From: Cupriavidus basilensis
GTDB lineage: Bacteria; Pseudomonadota; Gammaproteobacteria; Burkholderiales; Burkholderiaceae
DNA length: 64,000 nt
Direction of reading: 5' to 3'
Assembly: GCF_008801925.2 (NCBI RefSeq)
Contig: NZ_CP062809.1
Location: 1-64,000, forward strand
Made by a program: the position numbers and the translations under genes. The notes under the pieces were generated by a model that ran no database searches, had not been told where the DNA came from, and was given only the letters and a program-made list of their open reading frames with translations. This document shows, piece after piece, positions 17,255-24,153 of this stretch; within the stretch, counting starts at the first letter, position 1, and each line of letters opens with the position of its first letter.

Positions 17255-17694
17255 TGGCGAGCGATGACAAGATCGAAGAGCTGATACGGGAAATCGCGGT
17301 CAAGCACGGCATCGCCGTTGGCCGCGACGATCCGATCTTGATCCTCCAGACGATCAACACCCGACTGATGCAGGACAGCCAGGCCGCGCAGCAAGAAATC
17401 CTGGATCGCTTCAAGGAAGAGCTGGAAGCCATCGCACACCGTTGGGGGGATGACGCCAAGGGGAAGGCCGAAAGGACGCTCAACGCGGCCCTGGCGGCCT
17501 CCAAAGAGGCGATGGCGAAGGGGATGCAGGACGGCGGCAAGGCCGCCGCCGAGGCGGTGCGGCGCGAGCTGGAAGCGGCCGCCGCGCAGCTCGCCGCGCC
17601 GATCCGCGAAGCGCGGCGCGTGTCGTACATGAACATCGTGGCGGCCGGCATGGCGGTTTTCGCGGCCGCCCTCGCGTTGTGGGCATCGCTGTAG
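17254..17694 (+). CDS. traM: TraM
   Basis: A 146-residue protein with a predicted coiled-coil middle and a single C-terminal membrane segment (about residues 122-144, MNIVAAGMAVFAAALALWASL). IncP-1 TraM increases transfer frequency. It overlaps the traL stop codon (TGATG) and is the last gene of the rightward Tra1 operon. A repeat array and a bidirectional terminator follow. Confidence 0.88.
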   Translation: MASDDKIEELIREIAVKHGIAVGRDDPILILQTINTRLMQDSQAAQQEILDRFKEELEAIAHRWGDDAKGKAERTLNAALAASKEAMAKGMQDGGKAAAEAVRRELEAAAAQLAAPIREARRVSYMNIVAAGMAVFAAALALWASL

Positions 17695-17860
17695 ATGGCG
17701 ATGCGGGATCTCATCGTCAGAAATGGCGATGGTCGACCGCGCCGGCGGCATCGCCGGAACTGGCGAGGCTGGCCAGCCCCTTGCATCGTCGGGAATGACG
17801 GTGCTGCAGGATGCCGCCAGCGGCGGGCCTGCATCGCCGGAAACGGCGAGGCTCGAGGAA
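17694..17860. repeat. palindromic repeat array between traM and kfrC
   Basis: Units CATCGTCAGAAATGGCGATG (about 17714-17733), GCATCGCCGGAACTGGCGAG (about 17748-17767), CATCGTCGGGAATGACGGTG (about 17784-17803) and CATCGCCGGAAACGGCGAGG (about 17832-17851). The GTCGAC, CTGCAG and CTCGAG spacers are as in the other arrays. Confidence 0.78.
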
Positions 17861-17883
17861 AAAGCCCGGCAGTGCCGGGCTTT
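17861..17883. terminator. bidirectional terminator between traM and kfrC
   Basis: AAAGCCCGGC / GCCGGGCTTT around a four-base loop, with A-run and T-run flanks. It is suited to ending the convergent traKLM and kfr transcripts. Confidence 0.85.
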
Positions 17884-17887
17884 CGTT

Positions 17888-18523
17888 TTAGACGGGCCGC
17901 GTGAGGCCCAAGCTCTGCGACCGGCCTGGTCGCTCCAGGGCCTGCGCCTGCTTTCGCTCCTGCTCTTCGCGGCGTTGCAGCGCCTGGTGCCGGCGTGCCG
18001 CCTCGCGCATGGCATCCCAATCGGCCGCCAGCTCGGGTTTCTCGGCGCGCATCTTGCGGGTCGCCAGCTCTTCGACCTTCGGTGAGTGCAGGCCCATGCC
18101 TTCCTTGATCTCGCGGACGGCTTCCAGGCGCACGTGCAGGGACTGCAAGCGCGCCTGCTGCTGCATCTGCTGGTTCTGCCAAGCGCGTTTCGCGCCAGGC
18201 CGGGACAGTAGGCCCGGCTGGTTGGCCTGGGTCTGCTGCAAGCGCGCCTGCTGACGGTCGATCAGGTTTTCAAGCCGATCCTCGATGCGCTCCACCTGGT
18301 CGTGCTTGGCCTGAACGTACAGGGCAAGGGCTTCCTGGTAGGTCTGGTCGAGCGGGGCGGCCTCCAGGGCCGCTTGCTGCTCGGCCTCTGTGGCTTCGGC
18401 AGCGGCCAGCAGGCCGTCGCCGGCGGCGTCGGTTCTGCTGGTCGTGCTTGTTGCGAAGCCGGCGGATGCCGGCTGGATGCGGCGGGCGTCTGCCCGGCCG
18501 GCGGTGGGTGTGAGTCGTCTCAA
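17888..18523 (-). CDS. kfrC: KfrC-like protein (Upf54.8 position)
   Basis: A 211-residue helical, glutamine- and arginine-rich protein between kfrB and traM, where IncP-1 plasmids carry kfrC. Residues about 60-190 are predicted coiled coil (QQALLEA, DRLENLIDRQQARLQQTQ). Kfr proteins form a plasmid-stabilising network; the biochemical role of KfrC is unclear. A KorB operator (18538-18550) lies just upstream, giving separate control from kfrA. Confidence 0.75.
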   Translation of the reverse strand: MRRLTPTAGRADARRIQPASAGFATSTTSRTDAAGDGLLAAAEATEAEQQAALEAAPLDQTYQEALALYVQAKHDQVERIEDRLENLIDRQQARLQQTQANQPGLLSRPGAKRAWQNQQMQQQARLQSLHVRLEAVREIKEGMGLHSPKVEELATRKMRAEKPELAADWDAMREAARRHQALQRREEQERKQAQALERPGRSQSLGLTRPV

Positions 18524-18537
18524 GGCGTGGCCCTCCT

Positions 18538-18550
18538 TTTAGCCGCTAAA
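18538..18550. promoter_or_regulatory. KorB operator between kfrB and kfrC
   Basis: TTTAGCCGCTAAA, extended as TTTTAGCCGCTAAAA, in the gap before kfrC. Confidence 0.85.
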
Positions 18551-18552
18551 AG

Positions 18553-18900
18553 CTATCGGGACCGGCCTCGCGTGAGTTTCGGGGCCTCGGCGGCAACGGT
18601 TGCTTTGCCTTGCGCGCTGTAGCTGATGCTCTTTGCGCTCCCGATTTCAGGTACTTTATCGAAATCTGACCGGGCGTGCATGACAAAGTTCTTGCCTACC
18701 TGCTGGTACACCTGGTTGTTGTCGGCGTGAACGATCACGCCGTCATGGGTCTGCTTCTTGTCGGCCTGCTGGGCCATGTACAGGTTGTAGATGCCGGGCT
18801 TCAATGCGCCAGCCTTGTCAACCTTCTGGTTGGCCCATGCCCCTTCTTGCTCGGTCTGAACGATGCGTTGGCCGTTCATGACCAAGAGGCGCTGTTTCAT
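18553..18900 (-). CDS. kfrB: KfrB-like protein (Upf54.4 position)
   Basis: A 115-residue protein beginning MKQRLLVMNGQRIVQTEQEG. It corresponds by position and size to IncP-1 KfrB. No enzyme motif is visible; the segment YNLYMAQQADKKQTHDGVIVH is predicted beta-rich. A ribosome site AGGAGCGCCCG precedes the ATG. Confidence 0.78.
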   Translation of the reverse strand: MKQRLLVMNGQRIVQTEQEGAWANQKVDKAGALKPGIYNLYMAQQADKKQTHDGVIVHADNNQVYQQVGKNFVMHARSDFDKVPEIGSAKSISYSAQGKATVAAEAPKLTRGRSR

Positions 18901-18971
18901 CGGGCGCTCCTTATCGTCGGTGTGGTCATTTCAAAATGTGGAATAGATGGGCCTCCTTGCCAGTCCAGCAA

Positions 18972-19008
18972 GAAAAAAGCCGACCTCGGCATGCGCGAGG
19001 CCGGCTTT
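18972..19008 (-). terminator. terminator after kfrA
   Basis: On the minus strand, AGCCGGCCTCG pairs with CGAGGTCGGCT (one mismatch) followed by UUUUUU. It separates kfrA from kfrB-kfrC. Confidence 0.75.
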
Positions 19009-19073
19009 CCTCTCGTGGCCGGATGTGTAGTTCCAGGTTACACCCTCGATTTTATTGAAAACCGACCGAAATA

Positions 19074-20096
19074 TCAGGTCTTTTTCGCGCCGCCCGTCTT
19101 GCCCTTCTCCTGGGCCATGACGGTTTCCAGGGCTTCGAGCCGGCCGCGCAGGGTCGCGGCGTCCTCGCGGGCCTGGCTGGCCTCCTTGCGCGCGGCATCG
19201 CGCTCGGCCTGGGTGGCCGTCAAGCGTTCGGCCTGGCGGTGCGCTTCGGCCGCTGCTGCCTTGCGCTGCTCCTGGTGCGCCTCGCGCTCGGCTTCGGCCT
19301 TGGCCTGCACCTTTGCCAGCTCGCCCCGCACCTGGTCAAGCTGCCCGGCCGCCGCCTCGGTGGCCTTCTGCTGCTCGGCCAGCGCCGCCCGCGCCTGGTC
19401 GGTGGCCTGGTTGGCTCGCTCCAGGTCGGCGCGCAGCTCGCCGGCCCGGCGCTCGATCTCCGTTGCCCGGCTGTTCGCGGCCGCCAGGTCGGCCCGCAGG
19501 GCCTCCGCCTGGTCGGCGCTCGCGGCGGCCTTCTCCTGGGCTTTGTCGCGCTCCGCTCGGGCTTGGCGGGCCTCCTGGTGGGCGTGATCCAGTTCCGTGC
19601 GCAGCTCGCCGGCTCTGGCCTCGGCCGTGGCCGCCCGCTCGCTGGCCGCTGCCAGCTTCTCGCGTAGCGCCCCAGCTTCCCCCTTGGCGTCGGTCTCTGC
19701 GGCCTCCAGGGCCTCGATACGGCCCTTGGCCTCGTCCAGCTCGCCGGTGAGCTGGTCGGCCAGCTCTGCGGCCTCCTGGCGCGCTGCCTCCATTTCCTGC
19801 CGGACGGCCTCCAGCGCCTCGCGCTCGGCGGCCAGCCGGTTGTTCGCCATTTCCAAGGCCACGGCCCACAAGTCGCCGCCCAGCTCGGCCAGCTTCTCGG
19901 TGATCGCCGCCGGTGCCGGCTCGCGGATCGGGGCCGCCTGGCTGGCCTTGCGTGCCCGCCATTCGTTCATCGCCTCGGAAATGGTCGTGAAGCTCCCGCC
20001 GCCGAGCTGCTTGCGCACGCTCGCCAGGGTCGGGTTCTGGCCGGCGGCGTCCAGCTCGTCGGCGACCGCAAATATCTGCTCTTTCGTGATTGCCAT
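19074..20096 (-). CDS. kfrA: KfrA, coiled-coil DNA-binding regulator
   Basis: A 340-residue protein. The N-terminal DNA-binding domain (about residues 1-80: ITKEQIFAVADELDAAGQNPTLASVRKQLGG) is followed by an alanine-rich coiled coil of about 230 residues. KfrA is an autoregulated DNA-binding protein that supports partition. The large palindrome at 20119-20159 just upstream is its likely operator, and a KorB site with a KorA-like site lies next to it. An AGGAGGCCC ribosome site precedes the ATG. Confidence 0.93.
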   Translation of the reverse strand: MAITKEQIFAVADELDAAGQNPTLASVRKQLGGGSFTTISEAMNEWRARKASQAAPIREPAPAAITEKLAELGGDLWAVALEMANNRLAAEREALEAVRQEMEAARQEAAELADQLTGELDEAKGRIEALEAAETDAKGEAGALREKLAAASERAATAEARAGELRTELDHAHQEARQARAERDKAQEKAAASADQAEALRADLAAANSRATEIERRAGELRADLERANQATDQARAALAEQQKATEAAAGQLDQVRGELAKVQAKAEAEREAHQEQRKAAAAEAHRQAERLTATQAERDAARKEASQAREDAATLRGRLEALETVMAQEKGKTGGAKKT

Positions 20097-20118
20097 GATC
20101 GGGCCTCCTTTCGGCCGG

Positions 20119-20159
20119 TGTTGTATGTTGTAGCGTGTAGCATACTACAACATACAACA
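20119..20159. promoter_or_regulatory. KfrA operator palindrome
   Basis: A perfect 15-base inverted repeat: TGTTGTATGTTGTAG at 20119-20133 and its complement at 20145-20159, with an 11-base centre. It sits in the kfrA promoter region and is AT-rich against a GC-rich background. Confidence 0.85.
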
Positions 20160-20169
20160 TAGCGCAAGT

Positions 20170-20197
20170 GTTTAGCTGAACTTTTTTAGCGGCTAAA
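20170..20197. promoter_or_regulatory. KorA-like half site and KorB operator upstream of kfrA
   Basis: GTTTAGCTGAAC (20170-20181) is a one-base variant of the KorA operator. TTTAGCGGCTAAA (20185-20197) is a perfect KorB operator. Confidence 0.82.
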
Positions 20198-20227
20198 ACG
20201 GGCCAGCCCGGCGCTGGGCGCGCAGGC

Positions 20228-20255
20228 AAAAAAAAGCCCCGCTCGATGGCGGGGC
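20228..20255 (-). terminator. terminator of the korA-incC-korB operon
   Basis: Stem GCCCCGC/GCGGGGC (20236-20242 and 20249-20255), followed on the minus strand by a run of U. It lies about 40 bases past the korB stop codon. Confidence 0.85.
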
Positions 20256-20292
20256 GCAGGGGTGCGGGGCGGCGGGGTCTGGTGCAGGGGGT

Positions 20293-21351
20293 CTAGCCCT
20301 CCAGCAGCGCGACAAGCTGCACTTTGCCAAGGTCGGCCTCGAACTCCTGGCCGTCATCCTCGTACTTGAGCCAGGCCCAGCCCTCGGCCGGCGGCCGGCG
20401 GTTGAGGATCAGGCGGGCCGGGCGGTCGTCGTGCGTGACCTGGATGATCGCTTTCTTGAGCTTGTCCGGGTCGGGTTCCTTCGGCTCCTTCTTCTTGGCG
20501 TCATCCTCCGGGCCTTGCCCGTCGCCCTCGGCCTCGCCATCCGTCTTGCCGCTGAACGCATCGACGGTGTTGGGGTCGCGGTCGCCTTCCTGGTGGCGCT
20601 TGTCCTCCAGGTACTCGCGCAGCAGCTTGACCGATCCGCGCGTCAGCTCCTGGCTGTCGTCGGCCAGCCACGCACCCACTTCCTCGGGGTTCTTCTTGAA
20701 CGCCGTCACCAACTCGTTGATGACGGTCACATCCTTGGCGCGGCCAGTGTTGAACGCCTCGGCAATCGGTTCGGGCAAGTCCAGCAGCGTGACGTGCTGT
20801 GTGACGAACGCCGGCGACTTGCCGATCTCCTTGGCGATCTCCGACTTCTTCTTGCCCTTCGCCAGCTCGCGGCCGATGAAGTCCGCGATCTCGCGGGCCG
20901 TCAGTTCGTTGCGTTGCAGGTTCTCGATTACCTGGTCGGCCTCGTTGTAGTCGTTGTCGATGAAAGCCGGGATGGTGGTCTTGTCGGCCCATTTCGAGCC
21001 ACGGTAGCGCCGCGCACCGTGGTTGATGAGGTAGCGGCCCGGCGCGTCCGGGTTCTCGCGCACGCTGATGGGCGACTTCACGCCGCGCAGCTTGATCGTC
21101 TCGCCGATCTCGGCGATGGACTCCGGCGAGAAGCCGGGGTTGTCCGCCGTGCGCGGCTGGTGCGGGTCTTCGTCGATGAGGTCAAGCGGCAGCTCCTGCG
21201 GGCCGCCAGGGGCCGCATTCGCGGCCTGTGGCTCGTCCAGCAAGCTCGACAGGTCGCCGAGGCCATCCAGGCCCAGCCCGCCGCCCTTGGGCTTCTCTGC
21301 GGCCGCTTGCGGGGCCTTCTTCTTGGCGTTGGTCTTTACGGCGCTGGTCAT
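20293..21351 (-). CDS. korB: KorB, global repressor and ParB-type partition protein
   Basis: A 352-residue ParB-family protein. The ParB/Sulfiredoxin-type CTP-binding region includes RYLINHGARRYRGSKWA (about residues 104-120). The helix-turn-helix lies around SEIAKEIGKSPAFVTQHVTL. A charged linker precedes a C-terminal SH3-like dimer domain (PARLILNRRPPAEGWAWLKY). It binds the TTTAGCSGCTAAA sites seen across the window, represses trf, trb, kle and kor promoters with KorA, and partitions the plasmid with IncC. The start MTSAVKTNAKKK is chosen over a longer frame because it overlaps the incC stop codon by 4 bases, as in RK2. Confidence 0.95.
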   Translation of the reverse strand: MTSAVKTNAKKKAPQAAAEKPKGGGLGLDGLGDLSSLLDEPQAANAAPGGPQELPLDLIDEDPHQPRTADNPGFSPESIAEIGETIKLRGVKSPISVRENPDAPGRYLINHGARRYRGSKWADKTTIPAFIDNDYNEADQVIENLQRNELTAREIADFIGRELAKGKKKSEIAKEIGKSPAFVTQHVTLLDLPEPIAEAFNTGRAKDVTVINELVTAFKKNPEEVGAWLADDSQELTRGSVKLLREYLEDKRHQEGDRDPNTVDAFSGKTDGEAEGDGQGPEDDAKKKEPKEPDPDKLKKAIIQVTHDDRPARLILNRRPPAEGWAWLKYEDDGQEFEADLGKVQLVALLEG

Positions 21352-22430
21352 TGCGCGATCTCCATCTTCGTGAACACGTAATCCGCCAGGGCGCGCACTT
21401 CCTGGGTGGCCTTGCGCGCAGCGGTTTTCTTGATCTTCCACACTGGCATCTGCTCGCCCAGCGCCTCCGCGATACTGTCTCGCGCGCCGACACTGAACGG
21501 CAAGATCAGTTGCGGATATGCCTGCTGCAAGGTCGCCAGGTTGCTGACGTGGCGCGGCTTCCGCGCGTCCACCTTGTTCGGCACCATGCCGAGAAAGCGC
21601 AGCTTCGGGTTTTGCTTGCGCAGGTTGCCGATGACGGCAACCATCTTCTTCATGCCTTGCAAGCTGTACGCCTCCATTTCGACCGGCGAAAGCATGTAGT
21701 CGGCGGCCAGCACGGCCGCCGTCATGGCAACGCCAAGGGAAGGGGCGGTGTCGATCAGGCACACGTCGAAGAACTCGCCTAGCGCCGCGATGCTGGCCCG
21801 CAGCGCGCCGGCGGCCTGGGCCAAGTCCATCTTGTCCAGGTTGGCCAGGCTGGCATCGGCCGCGATCAGCGCCAGGCCGTCATCCTCCCGGCCAGCGAAC
21901 CAGGCGCGCAGCTCGTCGCCGCCGGCGGTGAACATGCGACTGGCGGGATAGCCCGAGTCGTGGCCGGCCAGCGTCCAGCTTGCATTGCCCTGGGTGTCCA
22001 GGTCGATCACTGCAACCCGAAGGCCGCGCTCCTGGAAGTCGAACGCCAGGTGGCAGGTTGCGAAGGTCTTGCCCTGTCCGCCTTTCTGAATTGCCGTGAC
22101 CAGTGTTTTCATGAGTTGGGTTCCTGTTTCCTCTTTCCCTTGGCGTCGGCTTCCCAACGCTTGACGATGAACGCTTGATGCTCCGGCAGTACCGCCGTCA
22201 CCCGCGCGAAGCCCTGCGGGAGCACTTCCCCCGCCGCTGCCCACACGCGACTGACCGCTTGCGATACCGCCCCCTTGGTCAGCCCCAGCGAGGCCACAAA
22301 CTCGGCCTGGGGCCTTCCATCGACCAGCACGCCGCGCGCTATGTCGATGGTCTGTTGCCCGATCTCCAGGCCCTTGATCGCCGCCTGGAATTGGGCTTCG
22401 GTTAGCCGTTTCTTCATGGAGAACACCCAT
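21348..22430 (-). CDS. incC: IncC partition ATPase (IncC1; internal start gives IncC2)
   Basis: A ParA-family Walker ATPase for active partition with KorB. The long form (360 residues) begins upstream in a different frame from korA. The short form (254 residues) begins at the ATG at 22112 (MKTLVTAIQKGGQGKTFATC). Walker A is KGGQGKTFA, in which the usual GG-G-K-T signature is kept, and the A'/B motif is LIDTAPSLG. The first 106 residues of IncC1 overlap korA almost completely, the known IncP-1 dual-coding arrangement. Confidence 0.94.
   Translation of the reverse strand: MGVLHEETANRSPIPGGDQGPGDRATDHRHSARRAGRWKAPGRVCGLAGADQGGGIASGQSRVGSGGGSAPAGLRAGDGGTAGASSVHRQALGSRRQGKEETGTQLMKTLVTAIQKGGQGKTFATCHLAFDFQERGLRVAVIDLDTQGNASWTLAGHDSGYPASRMFTAGGDELRAWFAGREDDGLALIAADASLANLDKMDLAQAAGALRASIAALGEFFDVCLIDTAPSLGVAMTAAVLAADYMLSPVEMEAYSLQGMKKMVAVIGNLRKQNPKLRFLGMVPNKVDARKPRHVSNLATLQQAYPQLILPFSVGARDSIAEALGEQMPVWKIKKTAARKATQEVRALADYVFTKMEIAQ
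22109..22417 (-). CDS. korA: KorA, global transcriptional repressor
   Basis: A 102-residue repressor. The helix-turn-helix is near residues 35-57 (AEFVASLGLTKGAVSQAVSRVW). The C-terminal dimerisation strand region contains VLPEHQAFIVKRWEADAK. It recognises GTTTAGCTAAAC, present at 22491, 23808, 26150 and 29798. The gene overlaps incC1 in another frame. The start MKKRLTEAQF is preferred to the upstream MEFIW because it matches the family length (101 residues in RK2). Confidence 0.95.
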   Translation of the reverse strand: MKKRLTEAQFQAAIKGLEIGQQTIDIARGVLVDGRPQAEFVASLGLTKGAVSQAVSRVWAAAGEVLPQGFARVTAVLPEHQAFIVKRWEADAKGKRKQEPNS

Positions 22431-22489
22431 ATAAACTCCACACCCGGTTGTTGAACAAAAGGCGGTGCCAGCCGCCGACCATGTGCAGA

Positions 22490-22535
22490 AGTTTAGCTAA
22501 ACTCGCCGGGCGCGTCAAGCCTTTTAGCGGCTAAA
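22490..22535 (-). promoter_or_regulatory. korA promoter with KorA and KorB operators
   Basis: On the minus strand: -35 TTGACG (22513-22518), a 17-base spacer and -10 TAAACT (22490-22495). A KorA operator GTTTAGCTAAAC (22491-22502) overlaps the -10, and a KorB operator TTTAGCGGCTAAA (22523-22535) lies upstream of the -35. The layout is identical to the trfA promoter, so both repressors act together. Confidence 0.9.
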
Positions 22536-22537
22536 AA

Positions 22538-22948
22538 TCACCCCTTCTTGGCGTCATCCGAATACAGCGCGGCTAGGCGCTTGAGGTCGTCGGGGCCTTG
22601 CTGAACCTCGACCACCCGCATTCCGTAGCGCCCCATCTGCGACGCGGCGCGCGAAACTGCGAGCTGCTGCGCGTGGTCGGCGCTCACGAAGAACGTCATC
22701 AACGGCCCCACGGTGCGCGTGCCGCCGCTCGCAAAGCACACGTCGAACGAACCGCCATGCACATGCGGATCGACGCCTTCAACGAGCCGCCAGGGGTCAA
22801 GGCCCCATTCCTCGGATTGCGCGCTGTACCAATAGGCCGGCGCATCGCCGTTCAAATCGCTGGCCGCGTACTCGCGCACCAGGACGGCCACGCGGCCCGT
22901 GGTTGGCTCCACGAATCCCGGCGGGTAGGGCAGGGTCTGTTTTTTCAT
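22538..22948 (-). CDS. kleF: KleF-like protein
   Basis: A 136-residue soluble protein (start MKKQTLPYPPGFVEPTTGRV) immediately downstream of kleE, matching the IncP-1 kle operon order. No catalytic motif is recognised. The kle genes help maintenance in some hosts. Its end abuts the korA promoter region; the final residues are SDDAKKG. Confidence 0.8.
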   Translation of the reverse strand: MKKQTLPYPPGFVEPTTGRVAVLVREYAASDLNGDAPAYWYSAQSEEWGLDPWRLVEGVDPHVHGGSFDVCFASGGTRTVGPLMTFFVSADHAQQLAVSRAASQMGRYGMRVVEVQQGPDDLKRLAALYSDDAKKG

Positions 22949-22949
22949 G

Positions 22950-23276
22950 TCAAAGCCCCTTCGGCTTGTAGATCGAAACGAAGTAGGTGATCGCGGTCAG
23001 CACCGCGAAGTACACCAGGAACGACCAGCCGGCATACACGCCAGGCGTGTTCCAGTGGTAGAGCATCCGCACGAACTGAAAGAAGGTGGCAATCGACAGC
23101 ACCCACTTGAGGATCGGCCAGACCAACACGGTCGCCACCCATACGAACTTGACCAGGCCGGCCAGCAGGCCAGCACCGGGGGCCTTGTTGGGGGCAGCAG
23201 GCGCGGCGGCAGGCTCCACCGGCGCGGGCGCGGCGGGCTGCTCGATCTCCTTGGGGAACTTGATGATGTTGGACAT
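22950..23276 (-). CDS. kleE: KleE, small membrane protein
   Basis: A 108-residue protein, the same length as RK2 KleE. It begins MSNIIKFPKEIEQPAAP, then has an Ala/Pro-rich linker and two to three hydrophobic segments (about residues 38-60 and 78-102). The start is chosen at this MSNIIKF motif over an upstream in-frame ATG, with an AGGGTCAAGC ribosome-like site. The kleE stop nearly touches the kleF start (coupled). Confidence 0.88.
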   Translation of the reverse strand: MSNIIKFPKEIEQPAAPAPVEPAAAPAAPNKAPGAGLLAGLVKFVWVATVLVWPILKWVLSIATFFQFVRMLYHWNTPGVYAGWSFLVYFAVLTAITYFVSIYKPKGL

Positions 23277-23361
23277 AGCTTGACCCTCCACGCGCTTACG
23301 TGTTGAATGCTGGGTGCTCCCACTCGGAAGCATGGTTACGGTGTGCCAGCACCAGGCCAAG

Positions 23362-23383
23362 CGCCCCGGATCACTCCGGGGCG
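23362..23383. terminator. hairpin between kleA and kleE
   Basis: CGCCCCGGA / TCCGGGGCG around a four-base loop. There is no strong U-run, so it may be an attenuator or mRNA-stability hairpin in the kle operon. Confidence 0.5.
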
Positions 23384-23485
23384 TTCCTCCACCTGGGGCC
23401 GCCCTTGATCTTGCCTCGGCTCACGCAATACTCCCTTCTTGGCGTCCTCGATAGGCCCGGCCGTTGCCGACCGGGCCATGTGCTC

Positions 23486-23722
23486 TTACCAGCCGGCCCG
23501 GCGCTTGGCCTGCTCGACGGCTTCCATCGACCAATGGCCCTTGGCCTGCCCCTCCAGGGAGCATCCGGCGAAGTACGCCTTGCCGCGCAGTTCCTCGGCT
23601 TTGCGCACCAGCTCGGCCGCCTCGGCCATCATGGCCGCGATCTCGTCACGGCGGGCCGGGAAGTCGGTCGCTGCCGCGCCCTCCAGCTCGTCAATCCAGG
23701 GCATGATCTTGTTGTCGCTCAT
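23486..23722 (-). CDS. kleA: KleA
   Basis: A 78-residue, mainly alpha-helical protein (start MSDNKIMPWIDELEGAAATD, end KGHWSMEAVEQAKRRAGW). It is very similar in layout to RK2 KleA, which forms an elongated helical dimer. It is first in the kle operon, under a KorA-, KorB- and KorC-controlled promoter. Confidence 0.9.
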   Translation of the reverse strand: MSDNKIMPWIDELEGAAATDFPARRDEIAAMMAEAAELVRKAEELRGKAYFAGCSLEGQAKGHWSMEAVEQAKRRAGW

Positions 23723-23773
23723 CGGACTTTCTCCGGTAGTTGACCTGGGCGATGTGCCCGGCCTTCAAGTGCT

Positions 23774-23864
23774 ATATTAGGGCAAAATGCCCTAGCCTGT
23801 CAAGCACTTTAGCTAAACTTTTTTCGCTTTACCGGAATCCGAAGGCTAAACTTTAGCCGCTAAA
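23774..23864 (-). promoter_or_regulatory. kleA promoter with KorC, KorA and KorB operators
   Basis: Minus strand: -35 TTGACA (23798-23803), 18-base spacer, -10 TAATAT (23774-23779). The KorC operator TAGGGCAAAATGCCCTA (23778-23794) fills the spacer. A KorA site TTTAGCTAAAC is at 23808-23818. A KorB site TTTAGCCGCTAAA is at 23852-23864. The segment from here into the leader is nearly a copy of the klcA promoter at 26064-26160. Confidence 0.9.
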
Positions 23865-23879
23865 ACCTTTCCCTTGGCG

Positions 23880-24137
23880 TCAATCCTCTTTCCAGATCAC
23901 GCCCAGCCCGGCCAGGTCGCACAGGATCGCCCATGCCGCATAGGGAATCGGGGTGTCCTCGCCGATCCAGCGGCGGATCGTGCGGTCGCCCTTCGCGCCC
24001 AGCCCCAGCGCCTTCGCGGCCTTGCTGCCGCTGAACCCGGCCAGGCGCAGCACCTCGCGGACTTCCTCGCCGGTCGGTTGTGCCCAGCGTTCGGCCGGCT
24101 TCAAGCACTCCAGCCGGATATTGGCGTCGTTCGTCAT
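23880..24137 (-). CDS. korC: KorC, repressor of klc and kle operons
   Basis: An 85-residue DNA-binding protein, the same size as RK2 KorC. The helix-turn-helix lies around residues 25-57 (VREVLRLAGFSGSKAAKALGLG, then DRTIRRWIG). It is the last gene of klcA-orf-klcB-korC and represses its own operon and kle through the two KorC sites at 23778 and 26121. Confidence 0.9.
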   Translation of the reverse strand: MTNDANIRLECLKPAERWAQPTGEEVREVLRLAGFSGSKAAKALGLGAKGDRTIRRWIGEDTPIPYAAWAILCDLAGLGVIWKED

Positions 24138-24153
24138 TCGTTCGTTCTCCTGG

